Below, piece by piece: positions 1 to 7,451 of a stretch of DNA of 26,562 nucleotides. Numbering within the stretch: the stretch's first letter is position 1; each line of letters starts with the position of its first letter. The position numbers and the translations under genes are program-made. This DNA comes from an uncultured Clostridia bacterium (lineage in GTDB: Bacteria; Bacillota; Clostridia; Peptostreptococcales; Anaerovoracaceae). The DNA is taken from NCBI GenBank assembly GCA_934255435.1, contig CAKQNZ010000008.1, positions 1 through 26,562 on the forward strand. The letters are read 5' to 3'. The notes beneath the pieces were generated by a model. It searched no databases. It worked only from the letters and a program-made list of their open reading frames with translations, and had not been told where the DNA came from.

Positions 1-83
1 GACATATACTCCCTGATCTCCTCCTGTGAATAACCAGGTTCATGCTGCTTTACAGTTTCAGTTTCCTTTATCATTTCATTCAT
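1..83 (-). CDS. 5' end of an unidentified gene, cut by the window start
   Basis: An open frame starts at ATG 83-81 and runs off the window. The visible residues begin MNEMIKETETVKQHEPGYSQ and continue EEIREYM. An in-frame TAA 9 bases upstream of this ATG limits the start to this codon or the ATG at 74-72. There is no good ribosome binding site; the nearest purine run (AAAGGAAAAAAA) is more than 20 bases upstream. I do not recognise the protein from 27 residues. The reason to believe it is a gene is its control region, which carries two Spo0A boxes, a promoter and a perfect inverted repeat, all placed correctly for transcription toward this frame. Confidence 0.4.
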   Translation of the reverse strand, partial: MNEMIKETETVKQHEPGYSQEEIREYM

Positions 84-125
84 GGCATATTATTCATTTA
101 TTTCAATTTTTTTCCTTTCACGTAT

Positions 126-154
126 ATAATAAAACACTTGTAAAATATTTACAA
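126..154 (-). promoter_or_regulatory. Sigma-A-like promoter of the partial gene
   Basis: On the minus strand TTGTAA (154-149) and TATTAT (131-126) are 17 bases apart, matching 4/6 and 5/6 of the sigma-A consensus. Transcription would start near 119, giving a leader of about 36 bases. The -35 box lies inside the inverted repeat at 131-161, and the Spo0A boxes end 9 bases upstream of it, a layout usual for Spo0A-activated promoters. The call is by pattern only. Confidence 0.5.
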
Positions 155-161
155 GTGTTTT
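131..161. repeat. Perfect inverted repeat, 14-bp arms with 3-bp centre
   Basis: The left arm is AAAACACTTGTAAA (131-144), the centre ATA and the right arm TTTACAAGTGTTTT (148-161). The arms are exactly complementary. It overlaps the -35 box and spacer of the promoter for the partial gene, so it could be an operator. It also lies about 60 bases past the stop of the DUF4037 gene and is followed on the minus strand by TTATTATA, so it could serve as an AT-rich terminator. Both roles are possible. Confidence 0.7.
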
Positions 162-163
162 CA

Positions 164-180
164 TTCGACATTTTTCGACA
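164..180 (-). promoter_or_regulatory. Tandem Spo0A boxes
   Basis: The minus strand has TGTCGAA at 180-174 and again at 170-164. Both match the 7-base Spo0A box exactly and lie in the same direction 10 bases apart, the head-to-tail spacing used by the Spo0A dimer. They lie just upstream of the -35 of the promoter at 126-154, centred near -48 and -58, which suggests activation. The window encodes sporulation sigma factors, so the host should have Spo0A. Confidence 0.65.
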
Positions 181-219
181 TATGTATCACAGATATATCT
201 TATCTGTATAGGGATCACA

Positions 220-1158
220 TCATTCGAAATCCACCATGATGTGCAGCCTGCCCAGCTGCTGGTCCTCTATGCTCTTCATTATTTCCTCTCCGTGGACCTG
301 AAGGAATGCATCTGTTGCGGATGTGAAACCACGACGGCCAAGTTCCCTGCCGATATCCACTGAAATGCTCTCTATAAGATCTGTTTTCATCATACCGTTT
401 TCAGGCGTGTCCGGTATCAGCGTCAGCTTCCTCAGCTTGTCTGCAGTATCTGAAAGCACATTGAAGCTTTCAGAACCTCTGAACATCCATTTGTAGTACG
501 GCATGTACATACCGTTGAGCAGATACAGAGCTGACATTGCTTTCCTGATGAACTCCCCGCAGGCAAGATAAGCCGCCTGGCTGTCTCCCCGCTTCATGCA
601 CCTCGGATAATTGTACTGACCCGACTGAGCTATCACAGCACATCTCGCAGCTAGTTTCTTTTTCAGGACATCTTCCGGATAAAAAGATCTCAGCACATCA
701 CGCCATTTTGTGAACGCTCCGAAGTTGTCGCAGAATACTTTGCCGTTCACAGCTGTCGCCAGGAAACTTTCCGGTATCCGAAACCATTCCATGTTAGTCT
801 CCGGTGCATGATCGAGCCCTGTGTATTTCCTGTAGAAAAACTCTACAGGCATCACTCCGACTCTGCCTGCTCCCATCGCTGTCTCCAGCCGCCTGCATCC
901 CATATATCCAGTGGGAAGGCTGTCGTAAGCACGCTGCATCTCTTCTCCGTGCTGCCTGTATATATCCTCCGGCACCCATATGCAGAAGCCAGGTCCGAAA
1001 TCATGATCCCTTGACAACTCGTCATCGAATCCCAGGCACTCTGAACCTTCGCCTGCCAGACCTGCTGCGATATATCCCTTGTATTTTCCCAGTTCATCGT
1101 TTATAAGCGTTTTACCATATTCATCAAAATAACGCTCAGACAGTTCCATACCTTTCAT
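220..1158 (-). CDS. DUF4037 family nucleotidyltransferase-like protein
   Basis: The 312-residue protein resembles the DUF4037 family, which has a nucleotidyltransferase-type fold. Near the N-terminus G38-S39 is followed by D51-H-D53, the Gly-Ser and Asp-x-Asp signature that binds metal and nucleotide in this fold. The remaining two thirds are probably the helical DUF4037 domain. The substrate is unknown; no signal peptide or membrane segment is visible. ATG 1158 has AAAGGA about 10 bases upstream, placed inside the last codons of the TPR gene, so the two are almost certainly cotranscribed and perhaps translationally coupled. ATG 1149 is a second possible start. Family assignment is fairly sure; function is not. 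Confidence 0.75.
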   Translation of the reverse strand: MKGMELSERYFDEYGKTLINDELGKYKGYIAAGLAGEGSECLGFDDELSRDHDFGPGFCIWVPEDIYRQHGEEMQRAYDSLPTGYMGCRRLETAMGAGRVGVMPVEFFYRKYTGLDHAPETNMEWFRIPESFLATAVNGKVFCDNFGAFTKWRDVLRSFYPEDVLKKKLAARCAVIAQSGQYNYPRCMKRGDSQAAYLACGEFIRKAMSALYLLNGMYMPYYKWMFRGSESFNVLSDTADKLRKLTLIPDTPENGMMKTDLIESISVDIGRELGRRGFTSATDAFLQVHGEEIMKSIEDQQLGRLHIMVDFE

Positions 1159-1162
1159 ATGC

Positions 1163-1963
1163 TCAGTTTCCTTTCAGTTTTTTCAGGCTTTCTTCAACGA
1201 CATGATAAAACGGTGACTTGCCGAAATCCCGCTCTATCATCTCAAGTGCCTTTTCATACCAGCGTACCGCATCTTCATCCTGACCCTTGAGATGATATAC
1301 CTGCGCCAGGGCAGCACAGGCGGAAGCGTAATGTACATCAGTGCCTCCCAGCTCTTCGAAAATACCACAGGCCTTGCTGAATATGTCGGCTGCACCATCC
1401 AGGTCTCCCTGTCTGACTTTCAGCTCGCCGAGATTCGTATAAGTCGTTGCCAGTTCGCCTCTGCACTGCGGCATCAGGCTTATTATTTCAAGAGCACGTC
1501 CGACAGCTTCCTCGGCTTTCTTCATCTCCCCTGAATCTCTGTACGCCATACTTATGTTGTTGCAAAGTGCAGCCATACGGTAATCTCCGGCAAGATCAAG
1601 CCTTTCCAGCATTTCTCCTGCCTCGATGAAATATACCAGTGCTCTGTCCGGCTTTCCGGCGTTGATATATACATCTCCTGTATTTATCAGAGCTGTTGCA
1701 AAATGTTCCGATTCGCTGAATCCTTCCTGTTTGAGAAGTTCCAGCACTCTGTCGTAAAGTTTCAGGGCACGCTGCATCTCTCCTGTAGAACGGCACAGCC
1801 CGCCAAGTTCATTGCTGACTGAAATTATCGCAAAGGTGTCGCCTTCGTTTTCAGCCTCTGCAAGCCACTTTTCCATGTAGTCTCTGATACCGGACTTGTC
1901 CTTTGCTGCAAACAGTCTGTCCAGTCCCTCATAAAATTTTCTTATATCTATACTTCCGTTCAT
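1163..1963 (-). CDS. Tetratricopeptide repeat protein
   Basis: The protein has 266 residues. From about residue 45 to the end it consists of roughly five TPR units of the longer kinesin-light-chain style, recognisable by recurring patterns such as ALINTGDVYINAGKPDRAL and TYTNLGELKVRQGDLDGA. TPR arrays bind partner proteins. There is no signal peptide, so it should be cytoplasmic. The start is ATG 1963, with AAAGGAGG 9 bases upstream; the frame stays open to 2041 but the extra 26 residues lack a ribosome binding site. The DUF4037 gene follows with only a few bases between, so the most likely partner is that protein (inference). Confidence 0.85.
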   Translation of the reverse strand: MNGSIDIRKFYEGLDRLFAAKDKSGIRDYMEKWLAEAENEGDTFAIISVSNELGGLCRSTGEMQRALKLYDRVLELLKQEGFSESEHFATALINTGDVYINAGKPDRALVYFIEAGEMLERLDLAGDYRMAALCNNISMAYRDSGEMKKAEEAVGRALEIISLMPQCRGELATTYTNLGELKVRQGDLDGAADIFSKACGIFEELGGTDVHYASACAALAQVYHLKGQDEDAVRWYEKALEMIERDFGKSPFYHVVEESLKKLKGN

Positions 1964-2013
1964 CGGATATCCTCCTTTTCCAGATAGTCTGAAATAATTG
2001 ATATTCACGCTAT

Positions 2014-2041
2014 ATATTATCACAAATGCAAACAAAATCAA
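2014..2041 (-). promoter_or_regulatory. Promoter of the TPR-DUF4037 unit
   Basis: On the minus strand TTGATT (2041-2036) and TAATAT (2019-2014) are 16 bases apart in an AT-rich stretch about 50-80 bases upstream of the TPR start. The match is moderate and no operator is evident. Confidence 0.4.
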
Positions 2042-2074
2042 TCACGAAGACTTGGTCCCATGAAATTTTTTCCG

Positions 2075-2105
2075 GAATAAAAGCCCCCGTAAATGCACAT
2101 AAATA
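2075..2105 (+). promoter_or_regulatory. Sigma-F/G-like promoter before sigG
   Basis: GAATA (2075-2079), an 18-base spacer and CATAAATA (2098-2105) resemble the forespore sigma consensus (gHATR and CATnHTA) with one mismatch in the -10. In Bacillus sigG is transcribed by sigma-F and then by sigma-G itself, so such a promoter is expected here, where no upstream plus-strand gene could supply read-through. Confidence 0.4.
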
Positions 2106-2162
2106 TATTACGACATCAAAGCCTGCTTTGAGGGGAGCAAAAAGGATGCGAGGAATTATTTC

Positions 2163-2933
2163 ATGGCTAACAAGGTTGAGATCTGCGGAGTGAACACATC
2201 AAAACTCCCAAGGTACAAAGACAAGGAGATGCAGGAAATGCTTGCTGCAGTAAAAGCCGGCGATATGGCAGTCCGGGATGAATTCATAAAAGGCAATCTC
2301 AGGCTCGTACTGAGTGTTATACAGAAATTTTCAGGTCGAGGCGAAAGCCCCGACGATCTTTTTCAGGTGGGGTGCATAGGACTCATCAAAGCGCTGGACA
2401 ATTTCGATATGTCCCACGGAGTAAAGTTCAGCACATATGCAGTTCCTATGATAATAGGTGAAGTCCGGCGCTATCTCCGGGACAACAACAGTATACGTGT
2501 GTCACGTTCACTGAGGGATACAGCTTACAAGGCGCTGACTGCCAGAGAAACACTCAGCCGCAGGCTTCAGCGTGAGCCCTCCGTGGATGAGATCGCAAAG
2601 GAAATAGATATGAAAAGGGAAGACGTGGTGCTGGCTCTTGACTCCATACAGGACCCTGTATCGCTGTTCGAGCCGGTATTCAATGACAACGGAGATCCGG
2701 TCTATGTGATGGATCAGATCAGAGATATGAAAAACACCGATGCCAGATGGATAGAAAATCTGTCACTCTCTGAAGCTATGAAAAAGCTTTCACCAAGAGA
2801 GCAGCATATACTGGACATGCGTTTTTTCCAGGGCAAGACGCAGATGGAAGTAGCCGAAGAGATCTCCATAAGCCAGGCCCAGGTATCAAGACTTGAAAAG
2901 AACGCCCTGAACTATATGAAAAAATACGTATGA
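2163..2933 (+). CDS. sigG: Forespore RNA polymerase sigma factor sigma-G
   Basis: The 256-residue protein starts with the sigma-G hallmark NKVEICGVNTSKLP. Region 2 includes DDLFQVGCIGLIKALDNF and FSTYAVPMIIGEVRRYLRD for core binding and -10 recognition; region 3 starts at SRSLRDTAYKA; region 4 ends in the helix-turn-helix MEVAEEISISQAQVSRLEK. Length matches the family. Sigma-G directs late forespore genes after engulfment. ATG 2163 has GAGGA about 8 bases upstream. Unlike Bacillus, where sigG follows sigE, here it stands alone on the opposite strand and faces the arg operon. Confidence 0.96.
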   Translation: MANKVEICGVNTSKLPRYKDKEMQEMLAAVKAGDMAVRDEFIKGNLRLVLSVIQKFSGRGESPDDLFQVGCIGLIKALDNFDMSHGVKFSTYAVPMIIGEVRRYLRDNNSIRVSRSLRDTAYKALTARETLSRRLQREPSVDEIAKEIDMKREDVVLALDSIQDPVSLFEPVFNDNGDPVYVMDQIRDMKNTDARWIENLSLSEAMKKLSPREQHILDMRFFQGKTQMEVAEEISISQAQVSRLEKNALNYMKKYV

Positions 2934-2964
2934 GCGGACTTTAATGCCGCTGCCGCTCCAAAAG

Positions 2965-3000
2965 AATACAGCTTCCGCCAGAGCGGAAACTGTATTTTTG
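2965..3000. terminator. Bidirectional terminator between sigG and argD
   Basis: Arms AATACAG-c-TTCCGC (2965-2978) and GCGGAA-a-CTGTATT (2983-2996) form a 13-bp stem with one mismatch and a CAGA loop. A T run (2995-2999) follows on the plus strand, and the minus strand has ATTCTTTT on its exit side, so it can end both convergent transcripts. Confidence 0.88.
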
Positions 3001-3011
3001 TATTTATGTAT

Positions 3012-4178
3012 TTATTTCAGCGCATCTTCCAGGATAGCAAGGCCTTTATATATATCGCCGTATTCAATGGTGAGCGGCGGAAGAAGCCTTATCTTGTCCT
3101 TTGCAGTGAGAGACATGAGTCCGTTTTTGAGAGCTTTCCTGACAGTCTCTGCAGCATCTCCTTCGATGGAGATACCCATCATCAGACCCATTCCTGTAAC
3201 GCCCTTGACGCCGGAAAATCCCAGGATCTTTTCTTTCATGTAAGCGCCCTTTTCTTCGACTTCCTTCAGGAAATCGTCGTCTATACGCTCAAGAACTGCC
3301 AGAGCACCTGCGCATGCCACAGGATTGCCGCCATATGTAGTGCCGTGGTCTCCCGGCTGCAGTATATCGCAGCATTTTTCCGAAAACAGTGTGCCGCCTA
3401 TCGGCAGGCCGCCGCCTATACCCTTGGCGAATGTCACGATATCAGGCTTCACATCAAAGTGTTCATATGCAAAGAGCTTGCCTGTCCTGCCTATACCGGT
3501 CTGTACCTCATCTATGATGAACAGTATATCCTTCTCTCTGCATATCTTTTCTGCAGCTTTGACGAATTCTCTGTCAAGAGGCACTACTCCTCCTTCGCCC
3601 TGTATCATCTCCATCATGATAGCGCATACACTGTCGTCAGCCAGCTTTTCAAGACCTGCTGTGTCGTTGGCGTCACAGTATTTGAATCCGCCCACGAAAG
3701 GATCGAAGAAGTGATGGTAATGTTCCTGACCTGTAGCTGTTATCGTAGCCATCGTCCTGCCATGGAACGAGTTATTGAGCGTTATGATCTGGTTCGCTCC
3801 CTCTCCCTTTACAGTGTTGCCGTATTTTCTCGCTGTCTTTATCGCTGCCTCGTTGGCTTCTGCACCTGAATTGCCGAAGAAGACTTTTTTCAGGCCTGTC
3901 CTCGATGTGAGTATGTTAGCGACTTTTACCTGCGGCTCAGTATAGAACAGGTTGGAAACATGCTGGAGCTTTCCCAGCTGCTCAGTCACTGCTGCCACCC
4001 ATTTTTCATCGCAGAATCCAAGACTGTTTACACCTATGCCTGAGGTAAAGTCTATGTATCCTGTTCCGTCAGCTGATATACAGCGGGCACTATGACCGTG
4101 ATCCGCTGCCATGTCGTATCTGCCGTATGTTCCTACGATCTTTTCTTTGTCCAGTTTCTTTATTTCATTACTATTCAT
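3012..4178 (-). CDS. argD: Acetylornithine aminotransferase
   Basis: This is a class-III PLP aminotransferase that converts N-acetylglutamate semialdehyde and glutamate to N-acetylornithine and 2-oxoglutarate in arginine synthesis; the family can also act on succinyl-diaminopimelate. Visible motifs are [19 protein letters not shown], the PLP-binding stretch [13 protein letters not shown], and the Schiff-base lysine in [14 protein letters not shown] (K252 from this start). The product is 388 residues, normal for ArgD. ATG 4178 is preferred: GAGGA lies about 12 bases upstream and it overlaps the argB stop by 8 bases. A GTG at 4196 would add six residues. Last gene of the arg operon, ending at the shared terminator. 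Confidence 0.95.
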   Translation of the reverse strand: MNSNEIKKLDKEKIVGTYGRYDMAADHGHSARCISADGTGYIDFTSGIGVNSLGFCDEKWVAAVTEQLGKLQHVSNLFYTEPQVKVANILTSRTGLKKVFFGNSGAEANEAAIKTARKYGNTVKGEGANQIITLNNSFHGRTMATITATGQEHYHHFFDPFVGGFKYCDANDTAGLEKLADDSVCAIMMEMIQGEGGVVPLDREFVKAAEKICREKDILFIIDEVQTGIGRTGKLFAYEHFDVKPDIVTFAKGIGGGLPIGGTLFSEKCCDILQPGDHGTTYGGNPVACAGALAVLERIDDDFLKEVEEKGAYMKEKILGFSGVKGVTGMGLMMGISIEGDAAETVRKALKNGLMSLTAKDKIRLLPPLTIEYGDIYKGLAILEDALK

Positions 4179-5061
4179 TCCAGTATTTTTCCTCACTTTC
4201 TTTCAGCAGTGCCGTACCTGTACCTTTATTTGTGAATATCTCAAGCAGCAGACTGTGCGGTATCCTGCCGTCCATGATGTGTACTCTGGAAACGCCCTTT
4301 TCGAGAGCATCTATGCAGTTCTTTATCTTAGGCAGCATGCCACCTGCCACTATACCCTTGCTGATAAGCTCCTCGGCCTCAGGTATGTAAAGTTCCGAGA
4401 TGACGGACTCTGGATCCTCCGGGTCCAGCCTTACGCCTTCCACATCCGACAGGAAAGCAAGCTTCTCTGCATTAAGTGCCGTGGCTATGGCTGAGGCCGC
4501 ATCGTCGGCGTTGATGTTGTATGTTTCGAAATCACTGTCCATGCCCACCGGAAAAACTATCGGCAGGAAATCCTTCTCAAGCATGTCTTTGATTATGGTA
4601 GTGTCCACCTTCGTGACTTCGCCTACATATCCTATGTCCTGTCCGTCTGAATATTTTTTTTCAACGGTCAGCAGACCTCCGTCCTTGCCGCTGATGCCGG
4701 CTGCTTTGACGCCAAGGGACTGGACTTTCGCCACAAGCTCCTTGTTGACTTTGGAAAGTACCATTTCAGCCAGCTCCATGGTCTCTGCGTCTGTCACTCT
4801 GAGGCCGTTGACGAATCTTGTCTCCATACCGACCTTGCTGACCCATCTGCTGATCTCCTTGCCGCCTCCGTGGACGATTATCGGTTTGAAACCTACAAGC
4901 TTGAGAAGCACCACATCCTCGATGACGCTTTTCTTGAGTTCCTCATCTATCATAGCACTTCCACCGTATTTTACAACTATGATTTTTCTGTTGAACCTCT
5001 GTATATATGGCAGAGCCTCTATCAGGACTTCTGCCTTTTCAAGATATTTATGATTTACCAC
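4171..5061 (-). CDS. argB: Acetylglutamate kinase
   Basis: The 296-residue amino acid kinase phosphorylates N-acetylglutamate, the second step of the acetylated arginine pathway. It shows VVKYGGSAM near residue 30 (phosphate-binding lysine and glycines), [12 protein letters not shown] and the C-terminal [23 protein letters not shown], all typical of ArgB. An N-terminal helix ([17 protein letters not shown]) is present, as in the hexameric, arginine-inhibited enzymes, so feedback inhibition is likely (inference). The start is GTG 5061 with AAGGAG 7 bases upstream. It lies 48 bases after argJ and overlaps argD. Confidence 0.96.
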   Translation of the reverse strand: MVNHKYLEKAEVLIEALPYIQRFNRKIIVVKYGGSAMIDEELKKSVIEDVVLLKLVGFKPIIVHGGGKEISRWVSKVGMETRFVNGLRVTDAETMELAEMVLSKVNKELVAKVQSLGVKAAGISGKDGGLLTVEKKYSDGQDIGYVGEVTKVDTTIIKDMLEKDFLPIVFPVGMDSDFETYNINADDAASAIATALNAEKLAFLSDVEGVRLDPEDPESVISELYIPEAEELISKGIVAGGMLPKIKNCIDALEKGVSRVHIMDGRIPHSLLLEIFTNKGTGTALLKESEEKYWNE

Positions 5062-5109
5062 TTTGAATCTCCTTGTCTTTGCCGCTGCTGTGACCTGTCT
5101 CCGCTTATA

Positions 5110-6324
5110 TCAGCTCCTGTAATCTCCGTTTATCCTGACGTAGTCGTATGTCAGATCGCAGCCCCAGGCCACTGCAGATGCACTGCCCTGGTTCATATCC
5201 ACCTTTATCGTTATCTCTTCTTCGGACAGTATCTCCGAAGCCTTTTCCTCGCTGAACTCCTCATGTCTCGAGCCTTTGCACACAAGTACGCTGCCCTTTG
5301 CCGAAGACATGGTCACATCTATATTCTCTGTGCTGAAATCGCCTTCTGTATACCCTATGGCGCAGAGCACTCTGCCCCAGTTGGCGTCCTGTCCGAACAT
5401 CGCAGCTTTGAACAGATCTGAAGATATCACCGACTTGCTGACAGCATCGGCTGTCTTCTCATCAGGAGCACCTGATACGCAGCATTCGATGAGCTTTGTA
5501 GCTCCTTCTCCGTCTCTTGCCATCTTTCTTGCAAGATATACGGTGACCTTCGCAAGAGCCTCACAGAAAATGCTGAAATCATCGCCTTCGCTGTCGATGG
5601 CGTCATTGCCTGCAAGTCCGTTTGCCAGAAGTATCACTGTGTCGTTAGTGGATGTGTCTCCATCCACGCAGATCTGATTGAAACTGTGTCCGAAATCCTC
5701 AGAAATCTCTTTCTGCAGAATATGATGCTTTATGGCTGCATCAGTATTTATGAATGACAGCATAGTTGCCATGTTTGGATTTATCATACCGCTGCCTTTG
5801 GCTATGCCTCCTATGTGGCATGTTTTTCCGCCAAGCTCGAATTCCACTGCGACAGATTTAGGCACAGTATCTGTAGTCATTATAGCCTCGGATGCCAGAT
5901 CCGAGCCATCATAGCTGAGCTGTCCGGCAAGCACCGGTATACCTTCCTTGAAAGGCTTTATGTCAAGAGCCTGTCCTATGACTCCTGTTGAGCATATGGT
6001 CATGTCGCCAGGTACAAGTCCCAGAGCCGACGCTGCCAGTCTGCATGTCTCCTCTGCGATCTCTATGCCTCCCGGTGCACATGTATTGGCATTGCCGCTG
6101 TTGCAGATGACAGCCTGCGCATGGCCGTCTGCGATGTTCTGCTTCGTCACAGTTATCGGCGCTCCCTTGACTTTGTTTTTAGTATATACTGCAGCTGCAC
6201 TGCACATGCGGTCGCTGACTATCATCATGAGGTCTTTCACTCCTGCAGCCTTGATACCGCTGGCTATACCGCCGGCTCTGAATCCTGCTGCACAGCATAC
6301 TCCTCCATCTGTATATCTGATCAT
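5110..6324 (-). CDS. argJ: Glutamate N-acetyltransferase / ornithine acetyltransferase
   Basis: ArgJ moves the acetyl group from N-acetylornithine to glutamate, recycling acetyl and releasing ornithine; bifunctional forms also use acetyl-CoA. The 404-residue precursor carries the self-cleavage site KGSGMINPNMATMLSF, in which T187 becomes the new N-terminal nucleophile of the beta chain. TICSTGVIGQ earlier is the conserved oxyanion-hole region. No argA or argE is in the window, in line with the cyclic pathway. ATG 6324 directly follows the argC stop and AAAGGA lies 9 bases upstream inside argC, which suggests tight coupling. Confidence 0.96.
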   Translation of the reverse strand: MIRYTDGGVCCAAGFRAGGIASGIKAAGVKDLMMIVSDRMCSAAAVYTKNKVKGAPITVTKQNIADGHAQAVICNSGNANTCAPGGIEIAEETCRLAASALGLVPGDMTICSTGVIGQALDIKPFKEGIPVLAGQLSYDGSDLASEAIMTTDTVPKSVAVEFELGGKTCHIGGIAKGSGMINPNMATMLSFINTDAAIKHHILQKEISEDFGHSFNQICVDGDTSTNDTVILLANGLAGNDAIDSEGDDFSIFCEALAKVTVYLARKMARDGEGATKLIECCVSGAPDEKTADAVSKSVISSDLFKAAMFGQDANWGRVLCAIGYTEGDFSTENIDVTMSSAKGSVLVCKGSRHEEFSEEKASEILSEEEITIKVDMNQGSASAVAWGCDLTYDYVRINGDYRS

Positions 6325-7281
6325 CTACACCAGTCCTTTCGTTTCTTCTATTCCAAGCATTATATTCATATTCTGTACAGCCGCTCCTGACGCTCCTTTG
6401 CCGAGATTATCGTATGTCGCTATGAGCAGCACATTGTCGTTGTTGCCTTCTACTGCTATCTCGACTTTGTTAGTGCCTGCCATCCTGTCCGCAGCGATGA
6501 ATCCGTTTTCGTCTATGCTGTCTTTTACGGAAACGAACTGCTGATCCCTGTAAGCCTCCTTGATCACAGCTTCAGCTGCTGCCTTTGCACCTTCGCTCTC
6601 ATATATCTTCCGGAAGCTGCTGCCACTGAAATCCAGGGCGTTACCTCTCACCGGAACAGTGACTTCCATTCCTTTAAAGTAGTCTCCTACCACAGGAGTG
6701 AACGCCGGAGGTATACTCATACCTGTCACTGCCATTATTTCAGGAAGATGTTTGTGTTTCTGTGTGATACCATACTGTCTCGGACTGCTGCTCACTTTGC
6801 CGGCTTCATATTCTGCTATCATTTTCTTGCCGCCGCCGCTGTATCCTGTCAGGGAAAATGCTGCGAAAGGATAATCAGCAGGTATCACTCCCGCTCTTAT
6901 CAGCGGCATGGTGAGCATTATCACACCTGTAGCATGACATCCTGGGACTGCGACACGGTTGCTGTTTCTGATCTTTTCTCTCTGCTGCTGCGATATCTCC
7001 GGCATACCGTAGACCCAGTCAGGATCTGTCCTGTGAGCCGTAGATGTATCCAGTATCCTGCAGTCCGCCGGGGCTGCAGCCGCTATCTCTTTTGCTGCCG
7101 CATCAGGCAGACACAAAAAAGAGAGATCAGCCTTCTTTAGCATCCTCAGCCTTTCATCCAGATCCTTTCTCTTGTCTTCAGCTATGGAAAGTACCTGTAT
7201 ATCATCTCTCTTTTGAAAATATTCATGGATCTTTAAACCTGTAGTGCCCTCTGCACCATCAATGAAAATCTTGTATATCAT
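6325..7281 (-). CDS. argC: N-acetyl-gamma-glutamyl-phosphate reductase (short type)
   Basis: This enzyme reduces N-acetylglutamyl phosphate to the semialdehyde with NADPH. At 318 residues it belongs to the shorter class of ArgC. The N-terminal nucleotide-binding loop is IFIDGAEGTTGLKI and the catalytic cysteine is C115 in RVAVPGCHATGV. DTSTAHR and GYSGGGKKMI are further family motifs. ATG 7281 has GGAGG 8 bases upstream. It is the first gene of the operon; upstream are a sigma-A-like promoter and two ARG boxes, so repression by ArgR/AhrC with arginine is expected. Confidence 0.95.
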   Translation of the reverse strand: MIYKIFIDGAEGTTGLKIHEYFQKRDDIQVLSIAEDKRKDLDERLRMLKKADLSFLCLPDAAAKEIAAAAPADCRILDTSTAHRTDPDWVYGMPEISQQQREKIRNSNRVAVPGCHATGVIMLTMPLIRAGVIPADYPFAAFSLTGYSGGGKKMIAEYEAGKVSSSPRQYGITQKHKHLPEIMAVTGMSIPPAFTPVVGDYFKGMEVTVPVRGNALDFSGSSFRKIYESEGAKAAAEAVIKEAYRDQQFVSVKDSIDENGFIAADRMAGTNKVEIAVEGNNDNVLLIATYDNLGKGASGAAVQNMNIMLGIEETKGLV

Positions 7282-7301
7282 AATTTCTGCCTCCAGTACT
7301 G

Positions 7302-7339
7302 TCAGAATCTTTATTCATATATCCGCATATTTATTCAAA
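7302..7339 (-). promoter_or_regulatory. Two tandem ARG boxes (ArgR/AhrC operator)
   Basis: The minus strand has TTTGAATAAATATGCGGA (7339-7322) and TATGAATAAAGATTCTGA (7319-7302). Each resembles the 18-base ARG box, roughly TGAATWWWWATTCA, with the left half exact and the right half weaker. They are separated by 2 bases, the spacing used by the ArgR hexamer. They lie roughly +10 to +46 from the predicted argC start, a position fitting repression. Confidence 0.75.
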
Positions 7340-7354
7340 ACCAGAATACAATAT

Positions 7355-7383
7355 ATAATACACTAAAACACTTGAAATTGCAA
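7355..7383 (-). promoter_or_regulatory. Promoter of the argCJBD operon
   Basis: TTGCAA (7383-7378) and TATTAT (7360-7355) lie 17 bases apart on the minus strand, with 4/6 and 5/6 matches to sigma-A. The ARG boxes follow within the early transcribed region. The AT-rich sequence from 7384 to 7451 holds the sigE 3' flank with only weak AT-rich inverted repeats and no convincing terminator. Confidence 0.65.
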
Positions 7384-7451
7384 TATTTTTTCAATATTTC
7401 ATTTTTAATTTCACATGATTTTCACAAAGAACTTATGCTTTTATGCACGCA

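Noticed and set aside
26..211. Plus-strand open frame of 61 codons at the left edge
   Set aside because: It lies across the Spo0A boxes, inverted repeat and promoter, has no ribosome binding site, and its composition is that of AT-rich non-coding DNA.
3006..5053. Long plus-strand frames opposite argD and argB
   Set aside because: They are complements of conserved arg genes, lack ribosome binding sites, and arise from codon choice on the coding strand.
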